64,000 bases of DNA from positions 2,795,501 to 2,859,500 of the forward strand of contig NZ_CP005188.1 of assembly GCF_001563285.1 (NCBI RefSeq), in the 5' to 3' direction. Of the stretch, positions 8,382-16,151 are shown piece after piece. Each line of letters begins with the position of its first letter. Within the stretch, counting starts at the first letter, position 1. The stretch is from Sphingobium sp. MI1205. Its GTDB lineage: Bacteria > Pseudomonadota > Alphaproteobacteria > Sphingomonadales > Sphingomonadaceae. The notes under the pieces were generated by a model, which saw only the letters and a program-made list of their open reading frames with translations, made no database searches and had not been told where the DNA came from. The position numbers were made by a program, and so were the translations under genes.

Positions 8382-9313
8382 GCCGTCTTCTCCAATGTGG
8401 CGGGTCGCAGTCCAAGCAGATGGCAGATCGCATAGCTCAGTTCCGCCCGGTTGAGCGTATAGAAATGAAAGTCGCGTACCCCGCCCGCATAGAGCTTGCG
8501 GCACAGTTCAGCCGCCAGCGTCGCGGACACCAGTTGCCGCGCGGCGGGCAGGTCGTCCAGCCCCTCGAACAGCTTGCCCATCCATCCCGGTACGTTCGTA
8601 TTGCACATGGCCGACATGCGCTGGACCGCGGCGAAATTGCTGACCGGCATGATGCCCGGAATGATTTCCGCATTGATTCCGGCTGCGGCGACGGTGTCGC
8701 GAAAGCGGAAAAAGGTGTCCGGCTCAAAGAAGAACTGCGTGATCGCCCGGCTGGCCCCCGCGTCCAGCTTGCGCTTCAGATTATCGATGTCGCTCTGCGC
8801 ATTCAGCGCATCGGGGTGGGTTTCGGGATAGGCGGCCACGGAAATCTCGAACGGGTGACGCTTGCGCAGTCCCTCGACCAGTTCGGCCGCGCCCTTATAC
8901 CCTTCAGGATGCGGCTGAAACTTCGTGCCCGCTTCGGGCGGATCGCCGCGCAACGCGACGATGTGCCGCACGCCCGCTTCCCAATAGGCGTCCACGACCT
9001 CGTCAATCTCGGCCTTGCTCGCCGCCACGCAGGTTAGATGCGCCGCCGCCGCCAGCGGTGTTTCACGGGCGATGCGCGCGACCGTATTATGCGTGCGCTC
9101 GCGCGTCGATCCGCCCGCACCATAGGTTACCGACACGAATTTCGGCGCCAGCGGCGTCAGCGTTTCAATCGCCGACCACAGCTGCTCCTCCATCTTCTCC
9201 GTCTTTGGCGGGAAGAATTCGAAGCTGACATGAATATCGCCTGCCAGATCGGCATAGAGCGGCGCTTGCCAGGCCCGCCGGTCCTCTTCGATGGAAGGGA
9301 AGGAAAGTGTCAT
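8378..9313 (-). CDS. metF: Methylenetetrahydrofolate reductase
   Basis: FAD enzyme that reduces 5,10-methylene- to 5-methyl-tetrahydrofolate, the methyl donor for the two downstream methionine synthase genes. The 311 residues match the bacterial family. Visible features are HVSFEFFPPKTEKMEEQLW (catalytic Glu in EFFPPK), FVSVTYGAGGSTRERT, HLTCVAAS, HIVALRGDPP and QFFFEPDTFFRF. The start overlaps the stop of the regulator gene by four bases and its own stop overlaps the next start, so the four genes form one coupled operon. Confidence 0.97.
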   Translation of the reverse strand: MTLSFPSIEEDRRAWQAPLYADLAGDIHVSFEFFPPKTEKMEEQLWSAIETLTPLAPKFVSVTYGAGGSTRERTHNTVARIARETPLAAAAHLTCVAASKAEIDEVVDAYWEAGVRHIVALRGDPPEAGTKFQPHPEGYKGAAELVEGLRKRHPFEISVAAYPETHPDALNAQSDIDNLKRKLDAGASRAITQFFFEPDTFFRFRDTVAAAGINAEIIPGIMPVSNFAAVQRMSAMCNTNVPGWMGKLFEGLDDLPAARQLVSATLAAELCRKLYAGGVRDFHFYTLNRAELSYAICHLLGLRPATLEKTA

Positions 9314-10281
9314 GCGGAAAGTCGTCCTTCATGTCGCAGGATGCGCGCGCCTGCGCGGCGTCCCAGCCATAATACTACCGTCAATTCCTGGCCGGGCAGC
9401 ACCTCTACCCGCTCCAGTTCCAGGCCCGCCTGCGCGAACCAGCTTTCGATCTGCTCGTCGGAAAAGCCCAGCCGCGCATGCTGATCGCGCAGCCGCAACT
9501 CTTCCCGTTCATGCGCCGCGAAGTCCGCGATGAGAACCCGCCCCCCCGTCGCCGTGACGCGCGCAGCCTCTGCGATCACCGTCTCGGGCGCCCGCGCATA
9601 ATGCAGGACCTGATGCAACACCACCGTGTCGATGCTCCCCGGCTCCAGCGGGAGGGCACCGAAATCGCCCAGCACCAGGCCGTATTTCCCGCCCGCATCC
9701 TCGGGCAGCTTGGCCCGTGCCAGCCGCAGCATGTCGGGGCTGCGATCCAGCGCCGTCACCTGATCCGCGACAGGCCCGAATAGTTCGATCATCCTGCCCG
9801 TACCCGTGCCGATATCCAGCAGGTGCCCGATTGCCTCGGCCCCCAGCAGCGCCGTCATCGCCGCCTCTACATCGACGTCGGGAACATGAAGCGATCGGAT
9901 CGCGTCCCATTCCTCGGCATGTTCGGCAAAATAGCTTTCCGCCGCGCGCGACCGGTCCGCCCGTACCGCCGCCAGCCGGGCAAGGTCCGCCTTCTGCCAC
10001 AACTCCTCGCTCTCGGATGGGACCAGTTCATCAAACAGCTTCAGAAAGGGCACGGTCGCCGCGCCCTGGCCCAACCGCAGAAAAACCCAATTGCCTTCCT
10101 TGCGCCGCTCGACCAGACCGGCTTCGGCGAGGATGCGAACATGGCGGGACACGCGCGGCTGGCTCTGCCCCACGACCTGCGCGATTTCGCCGACCGCCAA
10201 CTCCATCGCGCGCAAAAGATAGATGATGCGCAGCCGCGTCGGATCGCTCAAGGCCCTGAAGATGTCGAGTGCGGCGCTCAT
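9310..10281 (-). CDS. ArsR-family regulator fused to a SAM methyltransferase domain (SahR-like)
   Basis: 323 residues. Residues 1-95 are an ArsR winged helix (LSDPTRLRIIYLLRAMELAVGE, recognition helix around QSQPRVSRHVRIL). From about 145 a class I SAM-binding fold follows, with motif LLDIGTGTGRMIELFG, an acidic residue in ALDRSP, and DTVVLHQVLHYA. This architecture is described for SahR, an ArsR-type regulator of methionine-cycle genes in proteobacteria that senses S-adenosylhomocysteine. Position at the head of a metF-metH operon fits that role. Whether the methyltransferase domain only senses ligand or is catalytic is not known from sequence. It overlaps metF by four bases. Confidence 0.85.
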   Translation of the reverse strand: MSAALDIFRALSDPTRLRIIYLLRAMELAVGEIAQVVGQSQPRVSRHVRILAEAGLVERRKEGNWVFLRLGQGAATVPFLKLFDELVPSESEELWQKADLARLAAVRADRSRAAESYFAEHAEEWDAIRSLHVPDVDVEAAMTALLGAEAIGHLLDIGTGTGRMIELFGPVADQVTALDRSPDMLRLARAKLPEDAGGKYGLVLGDFGALPLEPGSIDTVVLHQVLHYARAPETVIAEAARVTATGGRVLIADFAAHEREELRLRDQHARLGFSDEQIESWFAQAGLELERVEVLPGQELTVVLWLGRRAGARILRHEGRLSA

Positions 10282-10289
10282 GGCCTATG

Positions 10290-10317
10290 CATATAAAGAA
10301 ATCTTTATATACGTCAA
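10290..10317 (-). promoter_or_regulatory. Promoter and operator palindrome of the methionine operon
   Basis: A perfect inverted repeat, arms ATATAAAGA and TCTTTATAT with a 2-base centre, lies at 10291-10310, ten bases upstream of the regulator ATG. On the minus strand a -35-like TTGACG (10312-10317) and a -10-like TATATG (10290-10295), spaced 16 bases apart, enclose it. Binding there would block RNA polymerase, as expected for ArsR-type autorepression. The predicted transcription start falls at or next to the ATG, so the first mRNA is probably leaderless. Confidence 0.7.
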
Positions 10318-10496
10318 TGGCGATGCCCCGGCTTGCGCCATCTGCCTGCACCAAAGCCCGTAAATTGGCGAGTCGCATGAATGGGATTGCCATGCGTAGC
10401 CCAATTCATTACGAATCGGCCCCGCAGGCGCAAAGGGGGGTGAACTTTTCTCCGAGAGTGGTCTGCACTGTTTTTATCTCTGAGAGGGGTTTGCCC

Positions 10497-10724
10497 ATGT
10501 CCAAGTCGATTGCTCTTTCGCTCGTTTTCGCCGCGTCGCTCGGCCTCGCTGCTTGCTCGGGCAATGCCGACAATGCCGCCAATGTTGCCGACAACGCTGC
10601 CGACAACGCTGTGAACGCTGCCGACAACGCCATGATGGCCGCTGAAAACGCCGCCATGAGCGCTGAGAACGCTGCTGAAAACGCCAGCAACGCTGCCGGC
10701 AACGCCGTTTCGAACGCGATGTAA
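10497..10724 (+). CDS. Small Asn/Ala-repeat lipoprotein
   Basis: 75-residue protein with an N-terminal signal and lipobox LAAC (Cys20), followed by a low-complexity helix built from near-repeats of NADNAA, AENAA and NAAGN. It ends VSNAM. No enzymatic motif is visible. The pattern suggests an extended, lipid-anchored coiled coil or spacer in the cell envelope, comparable in style to Lpp or entericidin proteins. A protein of similar design is encoded at 49681-49953. It is followed directly by a strong intrinsic terminator, so it is transcribed alone. Confidence 0.8.
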   Translation: MSKSIALSLVFAASLGLAACSGNADNAANVADNAADNAVNAADNAMMAAENAAMSAENAAENASNAAGNAVSNAM

Positions 10725-10750
10725 TTTCCCTTTCGGGATATTATGGAAAC

Positions 10751-10784
10751 AGGGCCGCGCCGGCGACGGAGCGGCCCTTTTTTA
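10751..10784 (+). terminator. Intrinsic terminator of the small lipoprotein gene
   Basis: Stem GGGCCGC and GCGGCCC followed by a run of six T. It begins 27 bases after the stop codon. Confidence 0.85.
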
Positions 10785-10844
10785 TGGCTTCGAGGCGAGC
10801 GACGGCCGCTGCTGCCCATCATGCCGCCCGACGCCGGGCCGCCA

Positions 10845-10880
10845 TGAAAAAAGGGCCACCCGATCGGGCAGCCCTTCTTC
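10845..10880 (-). terminator. Intrinsic terminator of the glycine-zipper gene
   Basis: On the minus strand GGGCTGCCCGA and TCGGGTGGCCC form a stem, with T-rich sequence (six T) after it, starting about 20 bases beyond the stop at 10902. Confidence 0.8.
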
Positions 10881-10901
10881 TTCACATTACCGTAAGCCCG
10901 A

Positions 10902-11309
10902 TCAGCAATTGCGATCGATCGCCCGGCCGGCCAGTGCGCCCACGCCAGCGCCGACAATCGCGCCCGTGGTGCCGTCGCCGCGTCCATAACGGCCGCTGCC
11001 CTTGCCGATCTCGTTGCCGAGCAAGCCGCCCGCGATCGCACCGATGATGGTGCCGCCCGTGCCATTGTCGCGGCAGCGATAGCCGCCCCGGTAGCCACGA
11101 TAATAGTTGTTCCGGTAATAGCGGTCGCCGCGATAGCCGCGATAATAATCGCCCCGGTAACCACGATGACCGCGGTCGCCGCGATAATAATCGCCGCGCT
11201 CATAACGGCCCCAGCCATCGCGCGCCTGGGCCGGAGCCGCAGTAACCGCGAAAGATGCAGCGCCCATTGCCAGCGCCGCCCCCATATTGATCAGAAACTT
11301 GGTTTTCAT
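10902..11309 (-). CDS. Glycine-zipper 2TM domain envelope protein
   Basis: 135-residue exported protein. ATG 11309 follows a GAGGAGC ribosome site. The N-terminus MKTKFLINMGAALAMGAASFA ends in APAQA, a signal peptidase I site. The middle is rich in Tyr, Arg and Gly (repeats of YYRGDRG and YRGYRGD). The C-terminal half is a glycine zipper, TGGTIIGAIAGGLLGNEIGKG then GAIVGAGVGALAGRAI, as in the 17-kDa surface antigen and SlyB-like families, which associate with the outer membrane. Function is structural or stress-related by analogy only. A longer frame to 11714 exists but lacks support. Confidence 0.8.
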   Translation of the reverse strand: MKTKFLINMGAALAMGAASFAVTAAPAQARDGWGRYERGDYYRGDRGHRGYRGDYYRGYRGDRYYRNNYYRGYRGGYRCRDNGTGGTIIGAIAGGLLGNEIGKGSGRYGRGDGTTGAIVGAGVGALAGRAIDRNC

Positions 11310-11587
11310 GGCGTTGCTCCTCAAAATCTTGCCATCGATCCGGGTGCTTTCATCAAGGCTGCACCATCGATTGCACCCTTCTTGCCTGATTCGCATTGAG
11401 CCGAGCCTGAATGGCCGTGTCAGCCACCATTCAGCAAAAACCGTCCCGCGTCCACGCGCTTGCCATAGCCTGCTCCCTCCTCCGGCCAAGCGCCTGTCCA
11501 GGCAAAAAGCGGCCCATGTCCCGTCCCCGGACGGGCTGGTCGGGCAAGGCCATTGGTAAGCAGGCGTGATTTGCCTATGGCGAGGCG

Positions 11588-12577
11588 ATGCGCCGAATTT
11601 TGATCGTCCTGCTTCTTGCGATCCTGCTGCTGCCAGCGCCGCACAAGAACAAGCCCGAACTGTTCGGCCCAGGTCCGCTGCTGGTGACGGCACGGGCGCT
11701 ACCCTTGAACGCATCGGACCCGACTGTCCGCAGTGTCGGGATGCTCGACTATCTTGACGGCTGGCAGCTTGGCAGCCCCCATCGCGGCTTTGGCGGCATC
11801 TCCTCCCTTCTGGTGCAGGGCGAAGGCCAGGTACTTGCGCTAAGCGACTCCGGCACGCTGATGGGCTTTACGCCTCATCCGGGTCGAAACAGCCGTCGCC
11901 CCTTCATCGCCCCCCTACCCGTCCGACGCCAGGATGCGTCCCAGCCATGGTGGGCGTGGGATTCAGAGGCGATAGCCCACGACCCGGCCACGGATCGCTA
12001 CTGGGTGGGATTTGAAATGCTCCAGCGCATCTGCCGCTATGCACCCGGCTTCTCGCGCGTGGAGGCCTGCCGCACCTGGCCGGAGATCGAGGCATGGCCG
12101 GAAACCGGGTCCATCGAATCCATGGCGCGCCTGCCAGATGGCCGTTTTCTCGTCATCGCGGAGATGGGAATGCGCGGGGACGGCAGCCATGACACGCTGT
12201 TGTTTGATGGAGACCCGGCGGACAACGCCACGCCATCGCCCCTGCATCTGCGCTATGTGCCACCCAGGGGCTATAGACCCACCGACGTCGTTGCGCTGGA
12301 TGATCGCCGCCTGCTGGTGCTCAATCGCCGCGTTACGCTACAGAAGCTGTTCACCGCCACCCTCGCCATCATTGAACTGCCCGCCACGCCCAGGCCCGAG
12401 GACCGCCTGTGGGCGCAACCCATCGCCAGGCTCGCGCCCCCGCTGCTAGCCGACAATTTCGAAGGGATCGCGGTCACCCGCGAAGGCGGACGGACGATCG
12501 TCTGGATCGTCTCTGACGACAATCACGAATTTTTTCAGCGCACCCTGCTGCTGAAATTCGCGCTCCGCTCCCGCTGA
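11588..12577 (+). CDS. Esterase-like activity of phytase family protein
   Basis: 329-residue exported protein with signal peptide MRRILIVLLLAILLLPAP. The body is a beta-propeller-like sequence of the phytase-like esterase family: FGGISSLLVQGEGQVLALSDSG, WDSEAIAHDPATDRYWVGFE, IESMARLPDGRFLVIAEMG, PTDVVALDDRRLLVLNR and NFEGIAVTREGGRTIVWIVSDDN. These aspartate-rich blade motifs match the family. The substrate is unknown. It is transcribed alone and converges with rpmB. Confidence 0.75.
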   Translation: MRRILIVLLLAILLLPAPHKNKPELFGPGPLLVTARALPLNASDPTVRSVGMLDYLDGWQLGSPHRGFGGISSLLVQGEGQVLALSDSGTLMGFTPHPGRNSRRPFIAPLPVRRQDASQPWWAWDSEAIAHDPATDRYWVGFEMLQRICRYAPGFSRVEACRTWPEIEAWPETGSIESMARLPDGRFLVIAEMGMRGDGSHDTLLFDGDPADNATPSPLHLRYVPPRGYRPTDVVALDDRRLLVLNRRVTLQKLFTATLAIIELPATPRPEDRLWAQPIARLAPPLLADNFEGIAVTREGGRTIVWIVSDDNHEFFQRTLLLKFALRSR

Positions 12578-12599
12578 CCATCAGCGCGAAGCCACCACG

Positions 12600-12632
12600 C
12601 AAAAAAGCGGCCCGTTGCCAGGCCGCTTCTTA
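12600..12632 (-). terminator. Intrinsic terminator of rpmB
   Basis: On the minus strand AAGCGGCC and GGCCGCTT form a stem around tggcaacg, followed by six T. It begins 22 bases after the rpmB stop. Confidence 0.85.
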
Positions 12633-12653
12633 AGCCGAAACGAATCGAAGCAA

Positions 12654-12947
12654 TCAGGCGGCGACGGCAGCCTGCTTCTTCACGATGTCGCGCTTCAGGC
12701 GGCGAGCCTTCAGCGACAGCTTCTCGTTGCTGGTCTTGAGCAGCCAGTTGTCGAGGCCGCCATTATGTTCGACGGAACGCAGGCCGTGCGTCGATACGCG
12801 CAGCTTCACGGTCGTTTCCAGCGTCTCGGAAATGAGCGACACGTTCTGCAGGTTGGGCAGGAACACGCGCTTGGTCTTGTTATTGGCGTGGGAAACATTG
12901 TGACCCACCTGGCGGCCCTTGCCGGTCAACTCGCAAATGCGCGACAT
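12654..12947 (-). CDS. rpmB: 50S ribosomal protein L28
   Basis: 97 residues, the length seen in alphaproteobacteria. [27 protein letters not shown] is the conserved N-terminus and NVSLISETL and [11 protein letters not shown] follow. The ATG at 12947 was chosen over a TTG two codons earlier. It is a single-gene transcript with its own terminator. Confidence 0.97.
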   Translation of the reverse strand: MSRICELTGKGRQVGHNVSHANNKTKRVFLPNLQNVSLISETLETTVKLRVSTHGLRSVEHNGGLDNWLLKTSNEKLSLKARRLKRDIVKKQAAVAA

Positions 12948-13102
12948 AGTCAATCAACCTTGTAGTTCATGTTCGTTCGGAAAGCGGCGCCACTAACCGG
13001 ATTCCCGGTCCCCGTCAAGCCGCCCTGCCCCAGGATCGGATCGCTTTCGCAACCCTTTTCAACCCTGGGACGTTTGTTGCCCATAGACGATAGGAGAGCG
13101 CA

Positions 13103-13324
13103 ATGCGACTCATTGGCGGCTTGTTACTGATTGTGCTGCTGGTTCTGGCCGGGGGTATCGCCACCGGCTTCATCGACCTGCAGAAAACCCAGGAGGGCAG
13201 CCTGCCGAAAATCGCGGTGGAAGGCGGCCAATTGCCCAAATTCCAGGCGGATGTGGCCAAGGTCGAGGTCGGCACGCGCAACGAAACGGTGGAAGTGCCG
13301 ACGGTAGACGTCGAAAAACCCTGA
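13103..13324 (+). CDS. Conserved hypothetical single-pass membrane protein
   Basis: 73 residues preceded by a good ribosome site (AGGAG). One hydrophobic segment, residues 4-23 (IGGLLLIVLLVLAGGIATGF), is followed by a mostly polar periplasmic tail rich in Val, Glu and Lys, ending TVEVPTVDVEKP. I do not recognise a family. It lies 40 bases before tadA on the same strand and could be co-transcribed. Confidence 0.65.
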   Translation: MRLIGGLLLIVLLVLAGGIATGFIDLQKTQEGSLPKIAVEGGQLPKFQADVAKVEVGTRNETVEVPTVDVEKP

Positions 13325-13364
13325 TCATTCCGCAGGCGACCAGCATGCTGTAAAGGCGGTCTCG

Positions 13365-13823
13365 ATGAGTCCGCCCTTCCCCCTACCCGCCCCCATGCGT
13401 CGCGCGCTTGATCTGGCCAACGCGGCGGAGAGCGCGGGCGAAATCCCCATTGGCGCGGTCGTGACCCGCGACGGGCAAATCATTGGCGAAGGCGAAAACC
13501 GCAACCGGCGCGACAATGATCCCACGGCCCACGCGGAAATCGTCGCCCTGCGCGCGGCAGCCGCCCAACTGGGCGATTTCCGCCTCACCGGCTGCGACCT
13601 TTGGGTGACGCTGGAACCTTGCCCCATGTGCGCCGGGGCCATTTCCCACGCCCGCATTGCCCGCCTCTTTTACGGCGCGTCCGATCCAAAGGGCGGCGCG
13701 ATAGAACAAGGCCCGCGTCTCTTCGCCCAGCCCCAATGCCTGCACCGGCCCGAAGTCTATGGCGGAATAGGCGAAACAGAGGCCTCAGCGCTGCTGAGGG
13801 ACTTTTTCGCCGCCCGGCGCTGA
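13365..13823 (+). CDS. tadA: tRNA-specific adenosine deaminase
   Basis: Deaminates A34 to inosine in tRNA-Arg(ACG). The 152-residue protein has the complete zinc deaminase motif: HAE (His56, catalytic Glu58) and PCPMC (Cys86, Cys89), plus the TadA-typical FYGASDPKGGA. The last 39 bases overlap the convergent membrane protein gene. Confidence 0.95.
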   Translation: MSPPFPLPAPMRRALDLANAAESAGEIPIGAVVTRDGQIIGEGENRNRRDNDPTAHAEIVALRAAAAQLGDFRLTGCDLWVTLEPCPMCAGAISHARIARLFYGASDPKGGAIEQGPRLFAQPQCLHRPEVYGGIGETEASALLRDFFAARR

Positions 13824-15686
13824 ATAGTCGATCCGATAGAGCGTGTAAGGCAGGGCAAAGCCGCTCTTGAGCGAGACCGGGTGCAGCCAGCCCGGCCTCC
13901 CCCCCCGCATCAGTCCGGCATAAAAGCCGCGCGGGCTACGCGCCTGATAAACGGTGCCTTCGGGGAAACCGGGGCAGATCAGCAGGTAAGTGGCATGGTG
14001 GCGCGCCGCGATCGGTCGGAAGGCATCCGGCGATCCGTCAAAGGCATGGTGCAGGTCCAGGATCACCTTGCCATTGCGATGATAGGGGCCAGCCAGCGCG
14101 CTGTGATGTGTAGTGGCGATGATGCGCGGCCCCAGATCGACCATGGTGAAGATGGTGGCAGGCGGAAGCTGGTTCAGCACCTCCAGCGCGGGCAACGACC
14201 GGCAACGGCCATTGGCCTTGTTGATCGCCTGGCGCCGGGCTTTGCGCCCCGGCTGCTCGGCCTTGGGCCTTTCACCGGATATGGCCGCCCAAAGCTGGTT
14301 CATCTGCGGATAAAGCGGCGTCGCAAAGGCCGCCGTTGCAATCAGCGCGATTCCACAGACGCCCAGCAGCCGAACCAATGGTCGCCCGAAGATGACCGCC
14401 CGGATCACCCGATGCGCGGCCCATGCCGCCGCCGGTATCGCCATCAACTGCGCCGCCGGACCCGCGCGCAGCTGCCAGAAAAGCAATGCGGTGGAAAAGA
14501 GCATCATCAGCCCAACCGTCGCCCACGCCCACAGCCGGTCGCTGTCCCGGCGCGATTCCCACAGCGCCCAGATCAGGCCGAACAGACCCGCCACCGGGAT
14601 CGCCATCAGCGGCACGACCAGGCTGCGCGCCTGCACGGTGATGGGCTTGGCCTCGCGGATGTTGGAAAGCCAGAGCCGCTCCAGTTCAGGCGAGATCTGA
14701 TAGGCGCCGGTCAGGCATTGCGGCCAGTTGAGCCATGCGAAAGCCGCGACCGCTGCGCCAACGATCACGCCAGCAGCCAGCCGCGCGGGCCAGCTGCGCA
14801 GCGGCAGCATCGCCAGCAATGTCATGCCCGCGCCTACCGCGCCAAAAATCGCGACCCAGATAGGCGAGATGGCATCGCATACCATCTGGCGATTGGCGTA
14901 GCTTGCAAAGAGCAGAAAGAGAATGGAAACCGATCCGGCAAGGCTCAGCGCATAGGGCAGCATCCGTCGTCCAGCGCCCTCCTTGAACACCCACCGCAGC
15001 GCGATCAGCGCCCCCCCGGCCGCCAGATAGACGATCATTTCCATGCCGATGGCGATCGACAGCGCGCTGCTAACCCCGGCGATCACCCCGCCACGCAGCC
15101 AGTTGCGGTCGATCAGCCCCGCCAGCATCGTCACGACCAGCGCCAATTGCCAGCCATGATGGTCGATGCGCATCGGCACGAACATGCTGATGCCCATCTG
15201 CGCGGCGAAGGGAGCAAGCGCGGCCAATATCCAGCCATTGCCCCCGGCCAGCCGCCGCGCGATGAAGCCGAGCGCCAGCATCAGCGGCAATAGCGGGATC
15301 ATCGGCGCAATCGCGCAGGCGAGCCGGTCGGCAAGCCCTTGCTCCACGAACGCGCGGAAAAACAGCATCAGGGCAGCGAGCGGCAGATCGACCAGCCGTG
15401 ACCAGTGAATATTGAACCCTGCGGGCGGGTCCAGCCGATATTGCCGCAGGTCGTACCAGCCCTGCCCCGCCAGCCAATCCTTCACCTGCACGAAACGGAT
15501 ATTATCGTCCGTATCGTTGAGCGTCAGCCAATGGACCGAAGGCCAGCGCGAATAGAGCAGCCACGCCACGGCCGCGACCCACATCAGGAAGGTCAGCCAT
15601 TTCCAGTGCCGCTCCGCCCAGGCGGACAGGCAGGTCAGGACGCGCAGGATGGTGCCGCGCAGGGCAAGGCTGCTTTGCAAGTTCAT
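13785..15686 (-). CDS. GT-C-like multispanning membrane protein (putative glycosyltransferase)
   Basis: 633 residues with about 12 hydrophobic segments. A first transmembrane helix is followed by a periplasmic loop with an acidic motif, LNDTDDNIRFVQVKDWLAGQGWYD, and HWSRLVDLPLAAL, as in GT-C polyprenyl-phosphate-sugar transferases and STT3/PglB-like proteins. The C-terminal 150 residues form a soluble domain (ALEVLNQLPPATIFTMVDLGPRI). A lipid-linked sugar transfer role is inferred. A GtrA family protein is divergently encoded 45 bases away, which supports an envelope glycan context. No acceptor is identifiable. Confidence 0.7.
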   Translation of the reverse strand: MNLQSSLALRGTILRVLTCLSAWAERHWKWLTFLMWVAAVAWLLYSRWPSVHWLTLNDTDDNIRFVQVKDWLAGQGWYDLRQYRLDPPAGFNIHWSRLVDLPLAALMLFFRAFVEQGLADRLACAIAPMIPLLPLMLALGFIARRLAGGNGWILAALAPFAAQMGISMFVPMRIDHHGWQLALVVTMLAGLIDRNWLRGGVIAGVSSALSIAIGMEMIVYLAAGGALIALRWVFKEGAGRRMLPYALSLAGSVSILFLLFASYANRQMVCDAISPIWVAIFGAVGAGMTLLAMLPLRSWPARLAAGVIVGAAVAAFAWLNWPQCLTGAYQISPELERLWLSNIREAKPITVQARSLVVPLMAIPVAGLFGLIWALWESRRDSDRLWAWATVGLMMLFSTALLFWQLRAGPAAQLMAIPAAAWAAHRVIRAVIFGRPLVRLLGVCGIALIATAAFATPLYPQMNQLWAAISGERPKAEQPGRKARRQAINKANGRCRSLPALEVLNQLPPATIFTMVDLGPRIIATTHHSALAGPYHRNGKVILDLHHAFDGSPDAFRPIAARHHATYLLICPGFPEGTVYQARSPRGFYAGLMRGGRPGWLHPVSLKSGFALPYTLYRIDYSAPGGEKVPQQR

Positions 15687-15731
15687 GGCGGGTGGATTAG
15701 AGGCTCCGCATCAAATCGCAACGGGGCCTTC

Positions 15732-16148
15732 ATGAAATTGCTGTCACGCATGCCGCCGGAAAGACAGGCCCTGTTCTGGCAAGTCGTGCGCTACGGCATC
15801 AGCGGCCTGTTCATCACAGCCTGTCAGGCAACGGTCTACTGGACGCTCGCCGCGCTGGCCGGATGGCATCCGCAGATCGCCAACGTCATCGGCTATCTTG
15901 CCGCCGTCATGATCGGCTATGTCACGCACAGCGCCTTCACCTTCCGCGGCCAGAGCAATGGTGGCAATCACGCCGCGCGGGGCGTGAAGTTCGTCGTCGT
16001 CTCGCTGCTTAGCTATGCGCTGAACGCCCTATGGGTATTCCTGTGCGTCACCCATATGCGATGGCCGGAATGGTCGCCCATCCCGGCCATGATTTTCGTG
16101 ACCCCGGCGGTGATGTTCGGCCTCAACCGCCAATGGGTTTTCCGTTGA
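15732..16148 (+). CDS. GtrA family membrane protein
   Basis: 138 residues with four predicted transmembrane helices: VRYGISGLFITACQATVYWTLA, ANVIGYLAAVMIGYVTHSAFTF, KFVVVSLLSYALNALWVFL and an IPAMIFVTPAVMFGLNRQWVF tail. The YxxHSxFTFR and LNRxWVF segments are GtrA/DPMS signatures. Such proteins are thought to help flip or deliver undecaprenyl-phosphate sugars. The start ATG 15732 lies in the short divergent spacer with the GT-C-like gene. Confidence 0.85.
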   Translation: MKLLSRMPPERQALFWQVVRYGISGLFITACQATVYWTLAALAGWHPQIANVIGYLAAVMIGYVTHSAFTFRGQSNGGNHAARGVKFVVVSLLSYALNALWVFLCVTHMRWPEWSPIPAMIFVTPAVMFGLNRQWVFR

Positions 16149-16151
16149 AAC

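Noticed and set aside
13881..15293. A 470-codon plus-strand frame opposite the GT-C-like gene
   Set aside because: Low-complexity Arg/His/Pro-rich product with no motif; the minus-strand frame has clear membrane helices.
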